From IMG/VR virus record IMGVR_UViG_3300028192_000006, positions 1-46,707 of that record: 46,707 bases of DNA; one strand, given 5' to 3'. The position numbers were made by a program, and so were the translations under genes. A model generated the notes under the pieces. It saw only the letters and a program-made list of their open reading frames with translations. It had not been told where the DNA came from and made no database searches. Source of the DNA: a virus. Within the stretch, counting starts at the first letter, position 1. Every line of letters starts with the position of its first letter. Positions 7,632 through 14,682 of the stretch are shown here, piece by piece.

Positions 7632-8734
7632 TGAAAAAATTAATCTTATTATTCCTTGCTGTACAAACATCTGTATTAGCAAATACTAATACTTGGTATC
7701 AACCAGGAAGTTATCCCGATTGGAACCACCCGAATACTTTCGGACATGAAATTAAAGGTGCTCCTAATTATTATAAATTCGAATCAAATCTAGGAAAAGA
7801 TAACGATGTTTTAGATGAATTTAAAAATAATGACACAACAGGAATAATTAGTTACTTATTGTTTGAAGATAATAAAATTGTAATAGATGAAGTGGATATG
7901 CCACCTAAAATAATTAATGGCATGTTACCATCAAATTCTATGGGTAAAAGTTTAGTGTCTTATGTCACAGGTCACGCAATTTGTCTAGGATATATTAGTA
8001 GTGTCGATGAGGTAATGGATTGGGATTTACTTGATAATACTTTATATGAAGACCAAATATTAATTGATATATTAAATATGAGAGCAGGCGACCAAAGATA
8101 TATTGGAGACTATACTCGTCCATCGAATGATAATATGTGGAAAGCTAGCGGTGAAAATTTAAATATGACTTCATTAGAAACAATAGCAGAATCAAATTTA
8201 CAAGGTACTAAAAAAGGAAATCGTGTTTATAATTATAGTGCTTTAACTACTCACGTATTAATGAATTACGTAATTTATAAAGCTGGTGATAATTGGGAAA
8301 GATTATTACATAAAGTATTTAATGAAAAAGCTAAAGTTAAAAATAGTGTGTACTTTGAAAAAACTCGAAAAGGTGAAGGTTATTCAATACGATATAGCTT
8401 CTACGCAGATAGATATGATTATTTAAGAATTGCAAAAGCAATAATGGATGATTGGAATAGTGATGGATGTGTTGGTAATTATTTAAGAACAATACATGAT
8501 AGAAGAATTGCAAAAAATAAACGCTTTAAAGAAGCATTAGGTGTTCATAGTTATACAAAAACTTATGGAGGTCAATTCCACTTTGATGTTTATGGAATGC
8601 AAGATACTATTATTGGACTAGATGGATTTGCTGGTCAACAAATTTTGATTAATGTTAATGATGAAAGGATAGTAGTTATTAACTCAAAATATAAAAATTA
8701 TGATTGGGAAGAAATAGTTTATGAAAAAATTTAA
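7631..8734 (+). CDS. Secreted beta-lactamase-fold serine hydrolase
   Basis: 367 residues with a signal peptide (MKKLILLFLAVQTSVLANT). SMGK at 103-106 fits the SxxK nucleophile/base motif of class C beta-lactamases, EstB esterases and 6-aminohexanoate-dimer hydrolases. YNYSALTT around 200-207 fits the Tyr motif, though the usual YxN Asn is not obvious. GLDGFAGQQILIN near the C-terminus matches the family's third motif (usually HxG or GGFGG). The likely site of action is the periplasm. Its start overlaps the stop of the VWA gene and no Shine-Dalgarno is evident. It may cut peptidoglycan peptides, an ester or an amide; the substrate is not predictable. Confidence 0.8.
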   Translation: MKKLILLFLAVQTSVLANTNTWYQPGSYPDWNHPNTFGHEIKGAPNYYKFESNLGKDNDVLDEFKNNDTTGIISYLLFEDNKIVIDEVDMPPKIINGMLPSNSMGKSLVSYVTGHAICLGYISSVDEVMDWDLLDNTLYEDQILIDILNMRAGDQRYIGDYTRPSNDNMWKASGENLNMTSLETIAESNLQGTKKGNRVYNYSALTTHVLMNYVIYKAGDNWERLLHKVFNEKAKVKNSVYFEKTRKGEGYSIRYSFYADRYDYLRIAKAIMDDWNSDGCVGNYLRTIHDRRIAKNKRFKEALGVHSYTKTYGGQFHFDVYGMQDTIIGLDGFAGQQILINVNDERIVVINSKYKNYDWEEIVYEKI

Positions 8735-8754
8735 AAAGAATTTATTAAAAACTG

Positions 8755-8783
8755 TTTACTTTAGCCGGTTTTTATGATATAAT
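8755..8783 (+). promoter_or_regulatory. Sigma70-type promoter
   Basis: TTTACT (8755-8760), 17-bp spacer ending TATGA, TATAAT (8778-8783). The -35 is preceded by CTG, part of a motif (AGCTGTTTAC) shared with other promoters here. The mRNA would have a leader of about 20 nt with GGAG before ATG 8811, so it is not leaderless. Confidence 0.85.
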
Positions 8784-8810
8784 ATAACTATATTTAAATG
8801 GAGAAATAAA

Positions 8811-9269
8811 ATGATGAAAGAAAAAGTTAAACGTTTTGGGTGGTTTATGGCTGGCTTCCTATTTATGATGGGAACATATGCTATGGCTGGCACAATTACA
8901 CATAGTGCAGTAATAAAAGACAACTATCGTGAAGTTGTTTATTTACAACCATACTCAGTTGAAGTATGCCAAAACCAACAAGTAACAATAGGCAATAGTG
9001 CCGACATTGCGAATAGTGCATTTTGGGGAGCAATCTTCGGTGCAGTTGTTGGTGATGCAATAGATGATGAGCATGGTAAAGTACCAGGAGCAGTAATTGG
9101 CGCATTGATTGGTGCTGAAGAAGGACAAAATCAAGGTGCAACAACTACAGCTATGGTGTGTAAGACTGAGACACGTAAGAAGTCTACTGCATCAAATGAA
9201 TACTCACACTCAACTATTACATTTGATTACGAAGGTTCTTATTATGAAATCGACTTTATTAAAAGATAA
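8811..9269 (+). CDS. Exported glycine-zipper envelope protein
   Basis: 152 residues. A signal sequence is followed by a mature N-terminus near AGTITHSAV. Residues about 70-105 are glycine/alanine-rich with GxxxG spacing (GAIFGAVVGDAI, GAVIGALIGAEEG), as in glycine-zipper 2TM outer-membrane proteins of the 17-kDa antigen/SlyB type. Two cysteines flank the zipper. It has its own sigma70-type promoter and a GGAG site. Such proteins insert in or span the outer membrane, so a role in altering the infected envelope or blocking other phages is plausible but inferred. Confidence 0.75.
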   Translation: MMKEKVKRFGWFMAGFLFMMGTYAMAGTITHSAVIKDNYREVVYLQPYSVEVCQNQQVTIGNSADIANSAFWGAIFGAVVGDAIDDEHGKVPGAVIGALIGAEEGQNQGATTTAMVCKTETRKKSTASNEYSHSTITFDYEGSYYEIDFIKR

Positions 9270-9271
9270 AT

Positions 9272-9469
9272 ATGAAAGAAGGACCATTTAAGTCATCATT
9301 TGAAACAAGCACCAAAGGTGTTTTATATCAAGAATTAATTACATATAAAATTAATCTTAATGGTATGTTGACTAAAGAAACAGTTACACGAAGATTTAAA
9401 CATGATGGTAATTACCATGATACTTCACATCACTTACCTCTTATACAGATAAAAGATAATGAAATTTAA
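9272..9469 (+). CDS. Small unknown protein
   Basis: 65 residues (starts MKEGPFKSSFETSTKG), basic and beta-strand-like, with His-rich HDTSHH near the end. The ATG is 2 bp after the previous stop with no clear ribosome site, suggesting coupling. It overlaps the DUF3310 gene by 11 bp. No family is recognised. Confidence 0.6.
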   Translation: MKEGPFKSSFETSTKGVLYQELITYKINLNGMLTKETVTRRFKHDGNYHDTSHHLPLIQIKDNEI

Positions 9470-9728
9470 TGAATTAGAAAACATCAAAGAGTTGACTGAA
9501 TATGTTGAGAGTACTTATTCAAAACATTACGCATCAGAAAATGGTATTCAAAGTATGGATTTAATCTCAGCTTCTGGCTTAGGATTAGACTTTTGTCTTG
9601 GCAATGTATTAAAATATGCGTCAAGGTATGGTAAAAAGAATGGAGCTAATCGTGAAGATTTAATGAAAATCATGCATTATACTCTATTAGCAATTAATGA
9701 ACACGATTTAAAGGAAGAAAGTGGGTAA
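9459..9728 (+). CDS. DUF3310 protein (T7 gp1.7-related)
   Basis: 89 residues. The core GLDFCLGNVLKYASRYGKK followed by REDLMKIMHYTLLAI is the hallmark of DUF3310, found in many phages and related to the C-terminal part of T7 gp1.7, a nucleotide kinase. T7 gp1.7 phosphorylates dGMP and dTMP, but this short protein has only the DUF3310 segment, so kinase activity is uncertain. It lies just before the replication genes and overlaps the next gene by 8 bp. Confidence 0.75.
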   Translation: MKFNELENIKELTEYVESTYSKHYASENGIQSMDLISASGLGLDFCLGNVLKYASRYGKKNGANREDLMKIMHYTLLAINEHDLKEESG

Positions 9729-10461
9729 AAGAATTGACTTAAGAGGTTTAAAAGTAAGGCATGCAATTGACAGAAGAATGATAAGAGATTGCATAAGGAA
9801 TTATGGAGATTTTGAATTAAACGAAGATACAGTAGTTCTTGATTTAGGATGTAATGTTGGTGGATTCCAATATTGGTTAAAAGATTCTCCAATAAAACAA
9901 TACATTGGTATTGATGCTTATGAAGATAATATAAAATTTTATCGAGAAAATAATTTACCTGATAGGTCTAATTTCGAAATATTTCATGGTGCTGCAACTA
10001 CATCTGAAGACGATACACATTCATTTTGGGTTAGAGAAGATGTAGAACTAGGTAGTAGTAATGGTCAATCAAATCCAAGTAAACGTCAGATGAGATTAAG
10101 AAATGTTGAAATGAAAGTACGAAACTATAATATTGATAAATTAATTAAAAAATATAAGCCAACAATTTTAAAAATGGATATTAAAGGCACTGAAATGTTA
10201 TGGCTTGAAAAGAATGAAGGCATTATGCCATCATGTGTGAAACAATGGTTTGGTGAAATTTATACTAAAAAAGGTTCAATTGATTATGATAAATTATATT
10301 GGCCTATACAAAAAGAACAAGGTTTTAAAGTAACCTTCCTATTTCCAACTGAAAAATTTATTGGTATGGGAGATTGGTATAGTTTACCAAACTTAAATAA
10401 AGTTGATGTTAATGCACAGCTTTATGATTTAAATATTTTAATTAGCAGGAATGATATATAA
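9721..10461 (+). CDS. FkbM-like SAM-dependent methyltransferase
   Basis: 246 residues from a GTG start with AAGGAAG upstream. SAM-binding motif I is VVLDLGCNVGGFQYW (residues about 38-52), followed by acidic IGIDAYEDN. ILKMDIKGTEMLWLE (about 150-164) corresponds to the FkbM motif usually written K-x-D-x-E-G-x-E. FkbM enzymes O-methylate sugars or small molecules, and many phages carry one. The substrate may be a glycan or a modified nucleotide; the sequence does not decide. Confidence 0.8.
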   Translation: MGKRIDLRGLKVRHAIDRRMIRDCIRNYGDFELNEDTVVLDLGCNVGGFQYWLKDSPIKQYIGIDAYEDNIKFYRENNLPDRSNFEIFHGAATTSEDDTHSFWVREDVELGSSNGQSNPSKRQMRLRNVEMKVRNYNIDKLIKKYKPTILKMDIKGTEMLWLEKNEGIMPSCVKQWFGEIYTKKGSIDYDKLYWPIQKEQGFKVTFLFPTEKFIGMGDWYSLPNLNKVDVNAQLYDLNILISRNDI

Positions 10462-11159
10462 TGAAATTTAGTAATGAAATGAAAGAAGTATTGAGCAACT
10501 TCCAAACAATTAATAGTAATATTGCTCTTGGTGAAGATGGTATGATTAGATCAATGTCTACCTCAAAAACTCTTATGGCAAAAGCCAATATTGTACCAGA
10601 AGCACCGTACGAATGGCCTTATCAATTTGGTATTTATGACTTAGGTGAATTCTTAAGTTGTTTAAATATGTTCACAGATCCAACATTATCATTTGATGAA
10701 AATCAAAAATTTGTTAGAATTACAGATGGTATTACAACATTTAAATATCACTTCTCTGATATTAGTAGCTTAACAGTTCCAACAAATGATATTACTTTAC
10801 CATGCGAAGATTTAATTTTTACACTTACGCATGATGAACTATCACAACTACGTAAAGCTTCTGCTACACTTAAAGCTAATCAACTTTGTATACGCATGAG
10901 TTCAACTGGAAGTCAATTTATTGAATGTGTAGTTCTTGATAAACAGAATCCAACGTCTAATGAATATACATTAAACGTCTCAAATTGTAGTATAAATACT
11001 ACTGCAGAGTTTGATTTTGTATTTGATATAAACAATTTCAAATTCAAACCATCCGATGAATATATCTTCGGAATTGATAAGAAGCAAGTAGCTTCTGTAA
11101 AGGCTGGCAACACCAACTATTGGGTTGCTCTTGATAAAACAACAACATACAAGGAATAA
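10461..11159 (+). CDS. 45: gp45, DNA polymerase sliding clamp
   Basis: 232 residues against 228 in T4. The length, synteny ahead of genes 44-62-regA-43 and the two-domain clamp pattern identify it, e.g. NSNIALGEDGMIRSMS early and YIFGIDKKQVASVKAGNT late. A trimeric clamp tethers gp43 and, in T4, serves as the activator of late transcription with gp33/gp55, relevant to the ATAAATA promoters in this window. Its ATG overlaps the stop of the methyltransferase gene. Confidence 0.9.
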   Translation: MKFSNEMKEVLSNFQTINSNIALGEDGMIRSMSTSKTLMAKANIVPEAPYEWPYQFGIYDLGEFLSCLNMFTDPTLSFDENQKFVRITDGITTFKYHFSDISSLTVPTNDITLPCEDLIFTLTHDELSQLRKASATLKANQLCIRMSSTGSQFIECVVLDKQNPTSNEYTLNVSNCSINTTAEFDFVFDINNFKFKPSDEYIFGIDKKQVASVKAGNTNYWVALDKTTTYKE

Positions 11160-11165
11160 CTTATT

Positions 11166-11459
11166 ATGGCAAAGAAAAATGAAACTGAATCAACTGAAGA
11201 AGGTAAATTCAATAAAGAATTAGCTAGTTCAGTAGATACTCCAGTTCCTACAGCACCACCACCTACAGGTGATGGTTTAAACGTTAGTGACATTAGAGCA
11301 TGCGTTACAATTATTGATATTGTAACTAAGCGAGGTGCATTTGAAGGTGCTGAACTAGCAGATGTTGGTGCAGTACGTAATCGTTTAGAAAAGTTTTTAG
11401 TTGCTGCAGTTGCAGCACAAGAAGCTAAAGCTCCTACGACAGATGAAGTAGAAGCTTAA
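11166..11459 (+). CDS. Small unknown protein between clamp and clamp loader
   Basis: 97 residues: a low-complexity N-terminal third with Glu/Thr and Pro runs (VPTAPPPTGDG) and a helical part with NVSDIRACVTIIDIVTKRGA and an Ala-rich tail. Its place between 45 and 44 recurs in marine T4-like phages (from memory, unverified), so a link with the replisome is plausible. No domain is recognised. Confidence 0.8.
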   Translation: MAKKNETESTEEGKFNKELASSVDTPVPTAPPPTGDGLNVSDIRACVTIIDIVTKRGAFEGAELADVGAVRNRLEKFLVAAVAAQEAKAPTTDEVEA

Positions 11460-11485
11460 AAATTTAATTATATTATGAGGTATTT

Positions 11486-12415
11486 GTGGAAGAATTTTTA
11501 TTTGTAGAAAAGTATCGCCCAAAAACTATTGAAGAATGTATTCTCCCTGATGGATTAAAAGATACATTTCAAGAAATAGTTCAAAAGGGTAAATTACCCA
11601 ATATGATGTTCACTGGTTCGGCTGGAGTTGGAAAAACTACAGTCGCTCGAGCATTATGTAATGAAATGGGTTTAGACTATATGATGATTAATGGGTCCGA
11701 AGACGGAAACATTGATACTCTACGTGGTAAGATTAAACAATTCGCAAGTACTATATCATTACAAGGTGGACAAAAGGTAGTCATTCTCGATGAAGCTGAT
11801 TACCTCAATCCCCAATCTACTCAACCTGCATTACGTGGGTTCATTGAAGAATATTCAACAAATTGTAGGTTTATATTAACATGTAATTTTAAGAATCGTA
11901 TTATAGGTCCTCTTCATTCAAGATGTTCTATATATGAATTCAACATTGGAAACAAAAGTAAGATGGCAGGCCATTTTATGCAACGTCTTCAATTCATTCT
12001 TGATTCTGAAAACATTACATACGAAAATCAGGTTCTTGCTGAACTGATTATGAAATACATTCCAGATTGGAGACGTGTCATTAATGAGTGTCAAAGATAT
12101 GGAATGAGTGGCACCATTGATACCGGCATTCTTGTTACTCTATCTGAGTCAAGTGTAAAGGAATTAATGAGTGATCTTAAAGACAAAAACTTTAAGGGTA
12201 TGCGTAAATGGGTTACAGATAACATGGACGTAGAATCCGCAAAAATATTTAGAATGGTTTATGACAATATGATCTCATATGTCGAAGCTTCAAGTGTTCC
12301 ACAATTAGTGCTTATACTTGCTGATTATTCATATAAAGATAGTTTTGTTGCAGATCATGAATTAAATGTAGTGGCATGTATGACAGAAATAATGTCACAA
12401 ATTAAATTTAAATGA
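11486..12415 (+). CDS. 44: gp44, clamp-loader AAA+ subunit
   Basis: 309 residues from GTG 11486 (GAGG upstream). Walker A GSAGVGKT is at 44-51, Walker B VVILDEAD ends with the DEAD box at 102-105, and the SRC motif is present (LHSRCSIYEF). T4 gp44 has 319 residues. Four gp44 and one gp62 load the gp45 clamp using ATP. A shadow start ATG at 12412 overlaps its stop. Confidence 0.95.
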   Translation: MEEFLFVEKYRPKTIEECILPDGLKDTFQEIVQKGKLPNMMFTGSAGVGKTTVARALCNEMGLDYMMINGSEDGNIDTLRGKIKQFASTISLQGGQKVVILDEADYLNPQSTQPALRGFIEEYSTNCRFILTCNFKNRIIGPLHSRCSIYEFNIGNKSKMAGHFMQRLQFILDSENITYENQVLAELIMKYIPDWRRVINECQRYGMSGTIDTGILVTLSESSVKELMSDLKDKNFKGMRKWVTDNMDVESAKIFRMVYDNMISYVEASSVPQLVLILADYSYKDSFVADHELNVVACMTEIMSQIKFK

Positions 12416-12474
12416 TAATACTAATAGCAATTATTATTCCAATAGTGGTAATATTGTTATTAATATTTACTTAG
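12412..12474 (+). CDS. Possible 20-residue hydrophobic peptide
   Basis: An ATG overlapping the gp44 stop opens a frame of 20 residues that is entirely hydrophobic apart from one Pro and one Thr (IILIAIIIPIVVILLLIFT), ending at TAG. The only support is translational coupling and membrane-helix composition, since AT-rich DNA produces such runs easily. Similar peptides occur at 17237, 43230 and 43857. Confidence 0.35.
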   Translation: MIILIAIIIPIVVILLLIFT

Positions 12475-12483
12475 GAGACCAAG

Positions 12484-12630
12484 ATGGTTGAACAACTGGC
12501 AAGTTATGCATCTATTATTGTCGCATTGGCTATGGTTAATGTGGTGTGGCAATTAGATAAAGCAGCTAAATTATTACATAAGATGAGCAGACTTTTAGGT
12601 GAAGCAGTGGACGAACACGACAAACTGTGA
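12484..12630 (+). CDS. 48-residue protein between gp44 and gp62
   Basis: The ATG at 12484 has AGGAG at good spacing. The product begins MVEQLASYASIIVALAMVN, a likely N-terminal membrane helix, then a basic and acidic amphipathic tail (KLLHKMSRLLGEAVDEHDKL). Its TGA is inside GTGA, which starts gp62, so it is part of the clamp-loader operon. Unknown function. Confidence 0.7.
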   Translation: MVEQLASYASIIVALAMVNVVWQLDKAAKLLHKMSRLLGEAVDEHDKL

Positions 12631-12998
12631 ATCCATTTGAAATAATTAAAGCAATATCCTCTACTAAAAAGGATATATTGGAAAATGAGAAAGACTATAA
12701 TGGTTTTATGATTAATCGTGGGTTGTCTTATTTTCCTGATACGGTGATATTTGCAAATGAAATGAACAAATACCACCACTTAGATAACCGCCTGCAATTC
12801 GATTTTCTTATAAATATTGTTAGGAAGCGGAAACGTTTCTCCAAGTGGAATAAGTCTATTGAATCTGAAAATATCAGTGCTATAAAACAACATTATGGTT
12901 ATAGCAATGAAAAAGCTCGTGATGTACTTCCGCTTTTAAGTGATGAAAATCTTAAAACAATAAGAGGAAGAATACAGCATGGCGGAATTCAACGATGA
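12627..12998 (+). CDS. 62: gp62, clamp-loader small subunit
   Basis: 123 residues from a GTG start overlapping the previous stop. The N-terminus NPFEIIKAISSTKKDIL and the place between 44 and regA identify the phage clamp-loader A subunit. T4 gp62 has 187 residues; the short form is typical of marine relatives. It binds gp44 and has no ATPase motif of its own. It overlaps regA by 20 bp. Confidence 0.85.
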   Translation: MNPFEIIKAISSTKKDILENEKDYNGFMINRGLSYFPDTVIFANEMNKYHHLDNRLQFDFLINIVRKRKRFSKWNKSIESENISAIKQHYGYSNEKARDVLPLLSDENLKTIRGRIQHGGIQR

Positions 12999-13389
12999 AC
13001 TGGTTAATTGGAAACCAGATATGATGTTAGAAGTAATATTAGCAGAACCAGATGACTTTTTAAAAATACGTGAAACATTAACACGTATTGGTGTAGCTTC
13101 TAAAAAAGACGCTAAACTATATCAATCTTGCCATATACTTCATAAACAAGGAAGATATTTTATAACACATTTTAAAGAATTATTTTTATTAGATGGTAAG
13201 CCATCTAATCTTACAGAAAATGATTTAAAACGTAGGAATACAATTGTTAAATTAATGGACGATTGGGGACTACTTGAAGTAGTTACTCCTGTAGGAGAAA
13301 CAGCAGCTTTAAACCAAATTAAAATAATATCCCATAAAGACAAGTCTGATTGGGAATTATGCCCGAAATATAATATAGGAATTAAATGA
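12979..13389 (+). CDS. regA: RegA translational repressor
   Basis: 136 residues (T4 RegA 122). ETLTRIGVASKKDAKLYQSC, HFKELFLLDGK and a C-terminal PKYNIG match T4 RegA (ETLTRMGIANNKDKVLYQSC; PKYTIG). RegA binds the initiation regions of early mRNAs, including those of 44, 45 and 62, and shuts them off. The N-terminal extension of about ten residues precedes the T4 start. If gene 43 is read from a leaderless mRNA, RegA control there would have to work differently. Confidence 0.95.
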   Translation: MAEFNDELVNWKPDMMLEVILAEPDDFLKIRETLTRIGVASKKDAKLYQSCHILHKQGRYFITHFKELFLLDGKPSNLTENDLKRRNTIVKLMDDWGLLEVVTPVGETAALNQIKIISHKDKSDWELCPKYNIGIK

Positions 13390-13395
13390 AACCTG

Positions 13396-13403
13396 TATAA
13401 ATA
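13396..13403 (+). promoter_or_regulatory. T4-type late promoter before hsp20
   Basis: TATAAATA matches the T4 late -10 consensus and sits in the 100-bp gap between regA and hsp20, with no -35 needed. In AT-rich DNA this octamer can occur by chance, but several of the gaps examined here carry it. Confidence 0.6.
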
Positions 13404-13438
13404 AATTTGTAGGATGCCGAAAGGACCTGCAATAAACC

Positions 13439-13455
13439 GTAGTCATGGTGACTAC
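13439..13455 (+). repeat. 7-bp perfect stem-loop in the hsp20 leader
   Basis: GTAGTCA and TGACTAC flank a 3-nt TGG, 35 bp before the hsp20 start codon. It could be a leader hairpin or a protein site. There is no T-tract, so it is not an intrinsic terminator. A 20-codon frame (13414-13476, MPKGPAINRSHGDYTFNLAI) crosses it, but its ribosome site is weak. Confidence 0.5.
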
Positions 13456-13489
13456 ACTTTTAACCTTGCTATTTAATAGGAGGACAATT

Positions 13490-13945
13490 ATGTCAAACTT
13501 AGCATTTAACTTCCCAAGGGATACGTTCCTTGGATTCGATCAACTCTTTAACACATTAGCGGAAACAAATGTAACCGATGCTAGAGGCGTTGGATACCCA
13601 CCATACAATGTCATTAAAAGAGATGACGGTCACTTTTTAATTGAAATCGCTGTTGCAGGATTTAAAAAAGATGATATCGATTTAACCCTTGAAAAAGGAG
13701 TATTATCTATAACCGGTAAGAAACATTCTGGTGCAGATACTAGAGATTATACACATCGTGGTATTTCTCAAAGAGGGTTTGAGCGTTCATTCACATTATC
13801 AGAAACAATCAAAGTTGTTGGAGCTGATATAGTTGATGGACTACTTGTTGTTATTTTGGAGAACGATATTCCAGAAGCAGACAAGCCTCAAACTATTAAT
13901 TTAGGTGACCTGCCTAAGCACGCTAAAAAGCTGTTGCTAGGCTAA
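13490..13945 (+). CDS. hsp20: Hsp20 small heat-shock protein
   Basis: 151 residues from ATG 13490, preceded by TAGGAGGA; the earlier in-frame ATG at 13445 is in the leader. An alpha-crystallin domain spans about residues 35-130, with PYNVIKRDDGHFLIEIAVAGF, GVLSITGKK and the strand around GADIVDGLLVVILEND, ending in a short tail. T4-like cyanophages carry hsp20, where it is thought to help fold capsid or scaffold proteins. The late promoter upstream fits that use. Confidence 0.92.
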   Translation: MSNLAFNFPRDTFLGFDQLFNTLAETNVTDARGVGYPPYNVIKRDDGHFLIEIAVAGFKKDDIDLTLEKGVLSITGKKHSGADTRDYTHRGISQRGFERSFTLSETIKVVGADIVDGLLVVILENDIPEADKPQTINLGDLPKHAKKLLLG

Positions 13946-13951
13946 TAAATA
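13944..13951 (+). promoter_or_regulatory. Possible late promoter before iscU
   Basis: AATAAATA overlaps the hsp20 stop codon, 13 bp before the iscU start. It has the ATAAATA core of late promoters but not the leading T. A weak candidate. Confidence 0.35.
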
Positions 13952-13963
13952 CTAAGGAGCACT

Positions 13964-14353
13964 ATGGCATATTCAGACCAAGTTTTAGATCATTATAATA
14001 ATCCACGCAATGTGGGTAAGATGGATATAACTGACCCGAATGTCGGGACTGGTATGGTAGGTGCTCCTGCTTGTGGCGACGTTATGAAGCTACAAATTAA
14101 AGTTAAAGATGACATTATTGAAGATGCAAAATTCAAAGCATACGGATGTGGAAGTGCGATTGCTAGTTCTAGCATGGTTACAGAGTTGCTCAAAGGTATG
14201 TCATTAGACGAGGCAAAAAATATTAAGAATACTTCTATTGTAGAAGCTCTTAGTTTGCCACCAGTTAAGATACACTGCTCAGTCTTAGCTGAAGATTCAA
14301 TTAAAGCAGCAGTAAAAGATTATCAAAATAAACAACCAAAGGAACATAGATGA
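13964..14353 (+). CDS. iscU: IscU-type Fe-S cluster scaffold
   Basis: 129 residues, the length of bacterial IscU. The three cluster cysteines are present: PACGDVMKLQ (C37, with D39), GCGSAIASSS (C62) and KIHCSVLAEDSIKAA (about C104). The LPPVK chaperone-binding motif for HscA is intact. AAGGAG precedes the ATG, and AATAAATA at 13944-13951 may be a late promoter. It would take sulfur from host IscS and assemble [2Fe-2S] clusters. An A-type carrier at 37781 suggests the phage boosts cluster supply late in infection. The IscU call is secure; the role is inferred. Confidence 0.95.
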   Translation: MAYSDQVLDHYNNPRNVGKMDITDPNVGTGMVGAPACGDVMKLQIKVKDDIIEDAKFKAYGCGSAIASSSMVTELLKGMSLDEAKNIKNTSIVEALSLPPVKIHCSVLAEDSIKAAVKDYQNKQPKEHR

Positions 14354-14643
14354 ATGAAGAAATTAGATTAATACGTCTTACGACGGGTGAAGAAATATTA
14401 TGTGAAATATACGAACAAAATTCAACAAAAACAACTGTTAAAACCCCAGTATTATTAATACCAAACGAAGGTAAGATAGGCTTTATGCCTTATATGCCTT
14501 ATACTGAAATTGGTATATTTGGGCTTGAAATCAAAGAAGAACATATTATGTTTAATGTTCAACCAACTGATGAAATGATAGACAGTTATAATAAAATGAC
14601 TGACAGAATTATAAAACCATTAAAACCAAAAATAGTAACATAA
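14350..14643 (+). CDS. Small conserved T4-like protein, Sm-like strand pattern
   Basis: 97 residues: IRLIRLTTGEEILCEIYEQN followed by alternating beta strands with MPYMPYTEIG in the middle. The opening (an L-x-TGEEI turn between two strands) resembles Sm/Hfq-like barrels, but this is a pattern judgement only. It overlaps iscU by 4 bp and ends just before the gp43 promoter. Similar small proteins sit near gene 43 in marine myoviruses (from memory, unverified). Confidence 0.7.
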   Translation: MNEEIRLIRLTTGEEILCEIYEQNSTKTTVKTPVLLIPNEGKIGFMPYMPYTEIGIFGLEIKEEHIMFNVQPTDEMIDSYNKMTDRIIKPLKPKIVT

Positions 14644-14647
14644 GCTG

Positions 14648-14676
14648 TTTACTTTTAGTACAATTTATGGTATAAT
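14648..14676 (+). promoter_or_regulatory. Sigma70-type promoter of gene 43, predicted leaderless
   Basis: TTTACT (14648-14653), 17-bp spacer ending TATGG, TATAAT (14671-14676), preceded by AAGCTG. Only ATAACC separates the -10 from the ATG at 14683, so initiation 7 nt after the -10 places the first base of the mRNA at the start codon. No Shine-Dalgarno is present. Confidence 0.88.
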
Positions 14677-14682
14677 ATAACC

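Noticed and set aside
12809-12816. TATAAATA inside gp62
   Set aside because: Intragenic and not upstream of a new unit; chance in AT-rich DNA.
13445-13489. Earlier ATG for hsp20
   Set aside because: It lies in the hairpin leader; TAGGAGGA directly precedes 13490.
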